Shown in pieces: positions 1 to 4,721 of a DNA stretch of 8,044 nucleotides. Under the pieces are notes generated by a model. It made no database searches. It had not been told where the DNA came from and saw nothing but the letters and a program-made list of their open reading frames with translations. The first letter of the stretch is position 1; every line of letters starts with the position of its first letter. Made by a program: the position numbers and the translations under genes. Source of the DNA: Aurantimonadaceae bacterium (lineage in GTDB: Bacteria; Pseudomonadota; Alphaproteobacteria; Rhizobiales; Rhizobiaceae); the NCBI GenBank assembly GCA_003232595.1, contig QIIJ01000104.1:1-8044 (forward strand). Direction: 5' to 3'.

Positions 1-49
1 CAGAATTGAAGGCAGATATCACAAGGATTGTTCCCTGACCACACCCCTG

Positions 50-1192
50 TTATAAAGCGTCAATGTCCCCCCGCCGCCATTGATCCATGGTTTGAAGCCT
101 GAATTCGTTGAAGTTGCCAGTAAAAATTGCCTCACGCATTGCGGCCATCAATTGTTGATAATAAGCCAGATTGTTCCAGGTGAGCAGCATGCCGCCGAGA
201 GCCTCGTTGCAGCGCACCAGATGATGAAGATAAGCGCGGCTGTAATCGCGGGCAGCCGGACAATCAGATTGCTCATCAAGAGGACGATGATCTTCCGCAT
301 GGCGGGCATTGCGCAAATTAATTTTGCCAATTCTTGTATAGGCGGTACCGTGGCGCCCTGCCCGTGTCGGCATAACACAGTCAAACATGTCGATACCACG
401 CGCTACCGACTGCAACAGATCGTCCGGCGTTCCGACCCCCATCAGATAACGTGGTTTTTCCTGTGGCAATACCGGACAGGTTATGTCCAGCATTTTAAGC
501 ATGACATCCTGTGGTTCGCCAACCGCCAGCCCGCCAATTGAATAGCCTTTAAGATCCATCTGCCGTAAGGCTTCGGCAGAGTGAATGCGCAATTTCGCGC
601 AATCGCCACCCTGAACAATGCCAAACATTGCCCGGGTGTGTTTGTCAGCCTGTAGTTCAAAGGCAATGGCGGAACGCTCGGCCCAGCGAAGCGACAATTC
701 CATTGCCCGTTCAATTTCCGCCTCATCCGCCGGAAGCGCAATACACTCATCAAGCTGCATCTGGATATCTGATCCGAGCAGTGCCTGAATTTCTATCGAG
801 CGTTCCGGCGTAAGTTCATGAGAAACACCATCGATATGGGATTTGAATGTAACCCCCTGCTCGCTCAGTTTGCGCAATTTGGCCAGCGACATTACCTGAA
901 ACCCGCCGGAATCGGTGAGTATTGGATACGGCCAGCGAGCAAATTCATGCAGACCGCCCAATTTTGCCACCCGCTCTGCGCCAGGCCGCAACATCAGGTG
1001 ATAGGTGTTACCAAGAATAATATCGGCACCGAGATCACGCACCTGGTCCATATACATTGCCTTGACAGTTCCAGCGGTACCAACCGGCATAAATGCAGGT
1101 GTTCGAACTGTGCCACGTGGCATGGAAATTTTACCACAGCGCGCCAGACCATCTTTCGCGGTTATTGCAAACTGAAAATGGTCTGTACTCAT
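50..1192 (-). CDS. tgt: tRNA-guanine(34) transglycosylase (Tgt), zinc site degenerate
   Basis: Full-length 380-residue bacterial Tgt. The enzyme exchanges guanine for preQ1 at wobble position 34 of tRNAs for Asp, Asn, His and Tyr, the entry step of queuosine into tRNA. Family motifs are intact: TDSGGFQ with catalytic Asp94, DEC with Asp148, GGLAVGE around 220-226, and DMFDCVMPTR with the presumed nucleophile Asp271 (Asp102, Asp156 and Asp280 in the Zymomonas enzyme). Odd point: the structural zinc site, normally CxCxxC plus a later His, here reads Ser309, Cys311, Ala314 and Asn340, so only one of four ligands remains; I checked the codons. The rest of the C-terminal subdomain (YSRAYLHHL) is normal and the frame is intact. 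The ATG overlaps the queA stop in an ATGA junction and has no clear Shine-Dalgarno, so translation is probably coupled to queA. No terminator is visible in the 49 bases downstream. Identity is near certain; zinc independence is inference. Confidence 0.97.
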   Translation of the reverse strand: MSTDHFQFAITAKDGLARCGKISMPRGTVRTPAFMPVGTAGTVKAMYMDQVRDLGADIILGNTYHLMLRPGAERVAKLGGLHEFARWPYPILTDSGGFQVMSLAKLRKLSEQGVTFKSHIDGVSHELTPERSIEIQALLGSDIQMQLDECIALPADEAEIERAMELSLRWAERSAIAFELQADKHTRAMFGIVQGGDCAKLRIHSAEALRQMDLKGYSIGGLAVGEPQDVMLKMLDITCPVLPQEKPRYLMGVGTPDDLLQSVARGIDMFDCVMPTRAGRHGTAYTRIGKINLRNARHAEDHRPLDEQSDCPAARDYSRAYLHHLVRCNEALGGMLLTWNNLAYYQQLMAAMREAIFTGNFNEFRLQTMDQWRRGDIDAL

Positions 1193-2283
1193 GAAAGCGC
1201 CGGAAACAACAGGGATGAATCACCATAGGAATAAAATCTGTACTTGTTGTCAATGGCGTGTTGATAGGCCCGTCTCATGGTTTCGAAACCGGCAAAAGCT
1301 GATACCAGCATGAACAGAGTAGAACGCGGCAGATGAAAATTTGTCATTAACACATCTACGGTTCTGAAACTGTAACCGGGTGTTATAAAAATATCCGTTG
1401 TACCCGACCAGGGATTGATCGCACCATTTATACCGGCAGCACTTTCCAAAAGGCGCAAAGACGTGGTGCCGACACTGACGATGCGGCCACCGTTTTTGCG
1501 GATACTATTAAGCTCTTCGGCCGTTTTTTGGCTTACAACGCCCCATTCTGAATGCATTTTATGATCATTGGTATCAGCGACCTTGACCGGCAGAAACGTC
1601 CCTGCCCCCACATGCAATGTCACGAAGTGAGCAGAAATATCATTGGCCACAAGTGAGGCCATCAGTTCCCTGGTGAAATGAAGCCCGGCGGTCGGTGCGG
1701 CAACGGCACCGTCTTCGTTGGCATATATGGTCTGATAGTCCTGACGGTCCCGGTCATCTTCGGCGCGTTGTGCCGAAATATAGGGCGGTAGTGGAATGTG
1801 GCCAACGTCGGCCAGCGCCTCATCAAGATCAACATCGGCACAATCAAATTCTATCTCAACCTCTCCATCTTGTCCTTTGACAACAATTGTTGCACTCAAC
1901 GCGCGGGATGAAAATGACAAATGATTGTTGCTGAATTCCAGGCGGTCGCCTGACTGCAATTTTTTTGCCCCCCTGGCAAAGGCAAGCCACCGGTTTCCGC
2001 TGAGCCTCATATGCAGGGTCAAAGAAATCTTTGCCTCTAAAAGGCCGCTCGGGGTTTGTCGCAGGCGCAGCCCCTCAAGCTGGGCCGGAATAACGCGGGT
2101 ATTGTTAAACACCAGCGCATCACCCGGTCGAAGAATATGTGGCAGGCTGGCAACCGTAGCATCCTGCATGTGGCCAGCCTGGGGCTGATTAACCACCAGC
2201 ATCTGCGCGGCATCGCGTGGAAAAACCGGTCGCAAGGCAATGCGCTCATTCGGCAATTCAAAATCAAACCGGTCGACGCGCAT
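1189..2283 (-). CDS. queA: S-adenosylmethionine:tRNA ribosyltransferase-isomerase (QueA)
   Basis: 364-residue QueA, a usual length for the family. It transfers and isomerises the ribosyl part of SAM onto preQ1 in tRNA, giving epoxyqueuosine, the step after Tgt. Recognised motifs in order: ALRPVFPRDAAQML (16-29), GDALVFNNTRVIPA (54-67), GHIPLPPYI (161-169), AAPTAGLHF (195-203), LHVGAGTFLPVK (223-234), HSEWG (244-248), VGTTSLRLLES (271-281), TNFHLPRSTLFMLV (314-327) and the terminal YRFYSYGD (348-355). I chose the ATG at 2283, preceded by AAAGG, over an in-frame TTG five codons upstream that has no support and lies next to the terminator tail. The gene is 81 bases downstream of the cytoplasmic cyclophilin and separated from it by an intrinsic terminator, so its expression depends on read-through or an unseen internal promoter. 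The stop overlaps the tgt start. Confidence 0.97.
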   Translation of the reverse strand: MRVDRFDFELPNERIALRPVFPRDAAQMLVVNQPQAGHMQDATVASLPHILRPGDALVFNNTRVIPAQLEGLRLRQTPSGLLEAKISLTLHMRLSGNRWLAFARGAKKLQSGDRLEFSNNHLSFSSRALSATIVVKGQDGEVEIEFDCADVDLDEALADVGHIPLPPYISAQRAEDDRDRQDYQTIYANEDGAVAAPTAGLHFTRELMASLVANDISAHFVTLHVGAGTFLPVKVADTNDHKMHSEWGVVSQKTAEELNSIRKNGGRIVSVGTTSLRLLESAAGINGAINPWSGTTDIFITPGYSFRTVDVLMTNFHLPRSTLFMLVSAFAGFETMRRAYQHAIDNKYRFYSYGDSSLLFPALS

Positions 2284-2296
2284 TTCCCGGCCTTTC

Positions 2297-2339
2297 AAAA
2301 CACAAAGAAAATGCGGGCTCTGATCAAACAGAACCCGCA
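2297..2339 (-). terminator. Intrinsic terminator or attenuator between the cyclophilin gene and queA
   Basis: On the minus strand an 11-pair stem (arms 2339-2329 and 2322-2312, six-base loop) is GC-rich at its base and followed by TTTTCTTTGTGTTTT (2311-2297). The one imperfect position (2333 with 2318) is a G-U wobble in minus-strand RNA but an unpaired C-A in plus-strand RNA, and the T-tract exists only on the minus side, so direction is clear. It lies between ppi and queA, genes of the same orientation, so it may set a lower level for queA-tgt instead of ending the operon. Confidence 0.82.
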
Positions 2340-2364
2340 GGATCGTATTTCTGCAATACTGAAA

Positions 2365-2892
2365 CTATTTGCTGGCCTTGTCATTGTTATCCCCTGCATC
2401 AGCAGGTTTTTCATCAGCCGTCGTATCTGCAGCAACTTTTACAGAGATCATCTTGTCTGGGCCATCCACTGGTTCGCCGCGCTTGAACTTGTCAATATTG
2501 TCCATGCCATCAACCACCTGCCCCCAGACTGTGTACTGATTATCGAGAAAGCCCGCATCGCCAAATACAATAAAAAATTGTGAGTTGGCACTGTTCGGGC
2601 TTTGCGAACGAGCCATGGAGCAAATACCGCGCACATGCGGTTCACTGTTGAATTCGGCTGCAAGATCGGGTTTTTCTGATCCGCCCATGCCGGTGCCGGT
2701 TGGATCGCCGCCCTGGGCCATAAAGCCGTCAATAACCCGGTGAAAGACAACACCGTCATAAAAACCCTCACGTGCAAGTTCTTTGACACGGGTCACGTGA
2801 TTGGGTGCAAGGTCAGGCCGAAGCTGAATGACAACATCACCCTGGCTGGTTTCCATCAGCAGGGTATTTTCCGGGTCTTTATTGTCTGCCAC
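2365..2892 (-). CDS. Cytoplasmic cyclophilin-type peptidyl-prolyl cis-trans isomerase
   Basis: 175-residue single-domain cyclophilin, expected to catalyse cis-trans isomerisation of X-Pro bonds. No signal peptide is visible, so it should be cytoplasmic. The core motif FHRVIDGFMAQGGD spans 50-63 and holds the catalytic equivalents Arg52, Phe57 and Gln60. NSANSQFFI follows at about 100-108. Trp123 in QYTVWGQV matches the tryptophan linked to cyclosporin binding in sensitive cyclophilins. The last 20 or so residues are a hydrophilic, Asp/Ala/Lys-rich tail outside the fold. The start is GTG at 2892 with AAAGGA seven bases upstream; there is no better ATG nearby. It begins 14 bases after the exported paralogue and shares long motif blocks with it, so the pair looks like a tandem duplication. 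A terminator follows its stop. The ppiA/ppiB naming is not secure, so no symbol is given. Confidence 0.94.
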   Translation of the reverse strand: MADNKDPENTLLMETSQGDVVIQLRPDLAPNHVTRVKELAREGFYDGVVFHRVIDGFMAQGGDPTGTGMGGSEKPDLAAEFNSEPHVRGICSMARSQSPNSANSQFFIVFGDAGFLDNQYTVWGQVVDGMDNIDKFKRGEPVDGPDKMISVKVAADTTADEKPADAGDNNDKASK

Positions 2893-2906
2893 AGTGTTTT
2901 CCTTTG

Positions 2907-3458
2907 TTATTTGGCGTCTGCCGCCACTTGCAGTTTGATCATTTTATCAGGATTATCAACAACACCATTGTTGGAGCTTGTTCCCATCTTTATGGCGTCA
3001 ATAATCTCCATACCATCAGTCACTTCACCGAATACAGTATATTGCCCGTTCAGGAAAGAACCCTCGGCAAACATGATAAAGAACTGTGAATTTGCGCTGT
3101 CCGGATTGCTCGAACGGGCCATGCCAAGCACCCCGCGGGCAAAATTTGTCGCGGTGAATTCAGCTTTTAGATCAGGATATTTGGAGCTACCGGTTCCAGT
3201 GCCCGTCGGGTCGCCGGTCTGAGCCATGAATCCCGGAATCACCCTGTGGAATACAATGCCATCATAAAACCCATCCCGGGCCAGTTTTTTGATCCGCTCC
3301 ACATGTTTTGGCGCAAGATCTGGCCGCAATTTGATGGTCACCCTGCCCCCCTTAACATCGAGAAAAAGCGTATTTTCAAGTTCCTGCGATGTGGCGGGTA
3401 CTGCGGCCATTAACATCGCCACAAAAAAGGAAAGGGCGGCATTCTTGATAAACTGCAT
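2907..3458 (-). CDS. Exported cyclophilin-type peptidyl-prolyl cis-trans isomerase
   Basis: 183-residue cyclophilin with an N-terminal signal peptide: a Lys at position 5, a hydrophobic core at about 7-20 and a small-residue region (PATS) before the mature domain at about 24-26. It is therefore probably periplasmic, assisting folding of envelope proteins. The core motif FHRVIPGFMAQTGD (70-83) keeps Arg72, Phe77 and Gln80; SANSQFFI follows at 121-128. Phe143 replaces the tryptophan found in the neighbouring paralogue (QYTVFGEV), as in E. coli-type cyclophilins with low cyclosporin affinity. I chose ATG at 3458, with GGAG six bases upstream, over an in-frame TTG at 3476 that would lie upstream of that ribosome-binding site. 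It starts 14 bases after the coaD stop, consistent with one operon. Whether it is soluble or membrane-anchored cannot be settled from sequence alone. Confidence 0.93.
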   Translation of the reverse strand: MQFIKNAALSFFVAMLMAAVPATSQELENTLFLDVKGGRVTIKLRPDLAPKHVERIKKLARDGFYDGIVFHRVIPGFMAQTGDPTGTGTGSSKYPDLKAEFTATNFARGVLGMARSSNPDSANSQFFIMFAEGSFLNGQYTVFGEVTDGMEIIDAIKMGTSSNNGVVDNPDKMIKLQVAADAK

Positions 3459-3472
3459 AATGTTCTCCAAAT

Positions 3473-3970
3473 TCAACTGAATTTATTCCTGAGCATTTTT
3501 TCCACATATTGCGGAACGAATTTTGAAACATCCCCACCCAATGTGGCAATTTGACGAACCAGCGTGGCCGTGATTGGACGAACAGATGGTGAGGCAGGAA
3601 GATAAACTGTACCTATCTCCGGTGCCATGGCTCCATTCATTCCCGCAAGCTGCATTTCATAATCAAGATCAGTACCATCACGCAAACCACGGATCATAAA
3701 ACCCGCGCCCGCACTGCGAGCAGCAACAACCGCAAGATTATCAAACGAAACCACCTTTACCCTTTCTTTCATTCCCTCCCCTAAATCGGAAAGAACATTG
3801 TCAACCATTTCAACCCGTTCATCAAAACTGAACATCGCAGCCTTGCCCGCATGGGTTCCAATCGCAACCACAACCTCATCAGCAATCGAAAGGGACTGCT
3901 TTAAAATATCCATATGACCCAAAGTAATCGGGTCAAACGAACCGGGATAGATGCCAATACGTTTGCTCAT
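3473..3970 (-). CDS. coaD: Phosphopantetheine adenylyltransferase (CoaD)
   Basis: 165-residue PPAT, close to the family's roughly 160. It joins AMP from ATP to 4'-phosphopantetheine, giving dephospho-CoA, the penultimate step of coenzyme A synthesis in the cytoplasm. It belongs to the nucleotidyltransferase superfamily: YPGSFDPITLGH (8-19) includes the T/HxGH signature at Thr16-His19. RGLRDGTDLDYE (94-105) holds the conserved arginines of the substrate site. PITATLVRQIA (132-142) matches the C-terminal ISSTLVR-type motif. I chose ATG at 3970. The longer in-frame reading from TTG at 4006 adds 12 non-family residues, has no ribosome-binding site and would begin only a few bases after the predicted transcription start. 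coaD is the first gene of the operon and has its own promoter at 4018-4046. Confidence 0.97.
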   Translation of the reverse strand: MSKRIGIYPGSFDPITLGHMDILKQSLSIADEVVVAIGTHAGKAAMFSFDERVEMVDNVLSDLGEGMKERVKVVSFDNLAVVAARSAGAGFMIRGLRDGTDLDYEMQLAGMNGAMAPEIGTVYLPASPSVRPITATLVRQIATLGGDVSKFVPQYVEKMLRNKFS

Positions 3971-4017
3971 AGATGCAGCCGTATCGCGTTTTGAAATATT
4001 TTGCAATTGCTTGCTGG

Positions 4018-4046
4018 ACTATCGCAGAGCAATATGTTTACGTCAA
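4018..4046 (-). promoter_or_regulatory. Sigma-70-type promoter for the coaD operon
   Basis: On the minus strand a -35 box TTGACG (4046-4041) and a -10 box GATAGT (4023-4018) are separated by exactly 17 bases. TTGACG is 5/6 to consensus and the -10 is 4/6. Predicted transcription would begin near 4010-4012, leaving a leader of about 40 bases before the coaD ATG at 3970. This is the only clear promoter I see for coaD, both cyclophilins and, by read-through, queA-tgt. Confidence 0.7.
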
Positions 4047-4290
4047 GAACAAAATAGGAACATGCAGAAAGTATATTGAAGTTACCTGATGTGGTTTCGC
4101 ATATATCATACCAGTGGCGTTCGCCTTTAAACGATGTTGATGTGATTGCGAGTAAAATACGAGCCGCCGCGAACCAAATCGTTGCCGCGCTTAAATTCTA
4201 TAGTGCCGTCATGCAAACATTCGTTGCAAAGGCGTTGTTGGAATTTCCGGTGTTCTGGCTGCAAATACCATAATGAACTGAAAATGAACA
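4047..4290. other. Gap between coaD promoter and small genes, probable relic sequence
   Basis: About 240 bases without a convincing gene. A 65-codon plus-strand frame (4076-4273) begins with TTG and has only a weak GAAAG upstream; it resembles no protein I know. A minus-strand frame overlaps it and is listed separately as a possible decayed PilZ-like gene. Open frames on both strands with no good start suggest eroded coding sequence. I see no tRNA, transposon end or repeat array here. Confidence 0.4.
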
Positions 4291-4291
4291 C
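4127..4291 (-). pseudogene. Possible remnant of a short PilZ-like protein gene
   Basis: A minus-strand frame, open back to a stop at 4322-4324, has no ATG; its best in-frame start is GTG at 4291, giving 54 residues. The reading contains HRKFQQR, a CxxC (CNEC), then LHDGTIEFKRG, and later SYFTRNHIN. The order of a basic RRKFxRR-like stretch, an LKxGxIxF-like strand and a TxRN-like stretch recalls the first half of short alphaproteobacterial PilZ-domain proteins, which bind cyclic di-GMP. The D/NxSxxG part is not found and the frame ends where the domain should continue. No ribosome-binding site is evident. This is a weak resemblance by eye, not an alignment; chance is a fair alternative, and the upstream part overlaps the candidate promoter of the plus-strand small genes. 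Confidence 0.18.
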
Positions 4292-4297
4292 TATAAT
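4292..4297 (+). promoter_or_regulatory. Candidate -10 box for the small-gene pair
   Basis: A perfect TATAAT on the plus strand, 70 bases before the first small gene. No convincing -35 box is seen at 16 to 18 bases upstream and there is no extended TG motif. It is therefore only a candidate, supported mainly by position ahead of two genes that need a plus-strand promoter. Confidence 0.35.
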
Positions 4298-4323
4298 CAG
4301 CGTACATTCAAGGCCGATTGGTT

Positions 4324-4346
4324 AGGTTCCTCTGCAACCTGTTTTT
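4324..4346 (+). promoter_or_regulatory. Weak hairpin with T-run in the leader of the first small gene
   Basis: AGGTT (4324-4328) and AACCT (4336-4340) can form a five-pair stem with a seven-base loop, followed by G and five Ts (4342-4346). It lies between the candidate -10 box and the ribosome-binding site of the first small gene. The stem is short, so termination would be weak; a leader attenuator or chance are both possible. Confidence 0.22.
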
Positions 4347-4367
4347 GTACCGCAAGGAGACCGCATT

Positions 4368-4505
4368 ATGCTTACAATTCTTTTCGCATTTTTCATGTCA
4401 TTTATGATGTTGGCTGCAACTGCACACTCCATCCTCACAGATATGTCAAAAAGCAGCGCCAATTGTGAAGCGGTATTCCGAACGAAAACCTTTAAAATTG
4501 AATAA
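4368..4505 (+). CDS. Small hydrophobic protein, 45 residues, unknown function
   Basis: I do not recognise this protein. It starts with ATG at 4368 behind a perfect AAGGAG (4354-4359) eight bases upstream, the best ribosome-binding site in the window, and ends TAA. Residues 2-19 are strongly hydrophobic (LTILFAFFMSFMMLAATA), giving either one membrane helix or a signal peptide with a small-residue end near Ala17-Ala19. The remaining 26 residues are polar, with a single Cys33 and a basic end (RTKTFKIE). It opposes the surrounding genes and is followed 38 bases later by a second mini-gene of similar character, so the two may form a small operon. Possible roles of such proteins include membrane-complex subunits, regulators or type I toxin-like peptides; nothing here chooses among them. 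The strong start signal is the main argument that it is real. Confidence 0.55.
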   Translation: MLTILFAFFMSFMMLAATAHSILTDMSKSSANCEAVFRTKTFKIE

Positions 4506-4516
4506 TAATTCCTATA

Positions 4517-4535
4517 TCCTTTATAACAGAAAGGA
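4517..4535 (+). promoter_or_regulatory. Hairpin enclosing the ribosome-binding site of the second small gene
   Basis: TCCTTT (4517-4522) is the exact reverse complement of AAAGGA (4530-4535), with a seven-base loop. AAAGGA is the Shine-Dalgarno sequence of the following small gene, so the folded form would hide it. The stem begins 12 bases after the stop of the first small gene, within reach of a terminating ribosome, which could open it and couple translation of the pair. Six pairs, half of them A-U, make it only moderately stable. Confidence 0.4.
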
Positions 4536-4543
4536 CACAATTG

Positions 4544-4663
4544 ATGATATTTGCTGGCATTTTCCTACCGGTTGGAGTCAGTCTTGCTATCGCAACTTTC
4601 TATGATTTGAAAGACGAATCCCGCATCAGGAATGGTTATTCATTGCGCAGACTGACCCGGTAG
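4544..4663 (+). CDS. Small membrane protein, 39 residues, unknown function
   Basis: I do not recognise this protein. ATG at 4544 follows AAAGGA with eight bases between, and the frame ends at TAG. Residues 2-20 form one hydrophobic segment (IFAGIFLPVGVSLAIATFY). The tail, DLKDESRIRNGYSLRRLTR, carries five Arg and one Lys. By the positive-inside rule the C-terminus would face the cytoplasm with the N-terminus outside, typical of a single-pass small membrane protein. It lies 38 bases after the other small gene in the same direction, and its ribosome-binding site can be masked by a hairpin. It converges on gyrA, whose stop is 51 bases away. Its reading continues with good amino-acid character to the stop, but length alone does not exclude chance. 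Confidence 0.5.
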   Translation: MIFAGIFLPVGVSLAIATFYDLKDESRIRNGYSLRRLTR

Positions 4664-4674
4664 AGTTTCCGGGT
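4655..4674. other. Inverted repeat over the stop of the second small gene
   Basis: ACCCGG (4655-4660) and CCGGGT (4669-4674) pair perfectly around an eight-base loop that contains the TAG stop. Neither strand has a T-run after it, so it is not a standard intrinsic terminator. It lies in the 51-base convergent gap with gyrA and could protect or end messages from either side. Confidence 0.35.
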
Positions 4675-4700
4675 GATGATCGGCGTAGTCCATCCGACAA

Positions 4701-4721
4701 CGACTAAACTGTCTTTAGTCG
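4701..4721. terminator. Perfect hairpin across the gyrA stop codon, possible terminator
   Basis: CGACTAAA (4701-4708) and TTTAGTCG (4714-4721) form a perfect eight-pair stem with a five-base loop, and the gyrA TAA (4717-4715) is inside it. Half of the pairs are A-T. On the minus strand only TTGT follows, so termination strength is doubtful. It is the only candidate end signal for gyrA seen before the oppositely directed small genes. Confidence 0.4.

Noticed and set aside
80..541. Plus-strand 153-codon frame opposite tgt
   Set aside because: Antisense shadow of the conserved tgt coding sequence.
3971..4006. Longer coaD start at TTG 4006
   Set aside because: No ribosome-binding site, residues absent from the family, and it would start only about five bases after the predicted transcription start.
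4076..4273. Plus-strand 65-codon frame starting with TTG
   Set aside because: Weak start signal, no recognisable similarity and an overlapping open frame on the other strand; mentioned only as part of the gap description.
4322..4540. Minus-strand 72-codon frame opposite the first small gene
   Set aside because: It overlaps the plus-strand small gene with the strong ribosome-binding site and has no support of its own.
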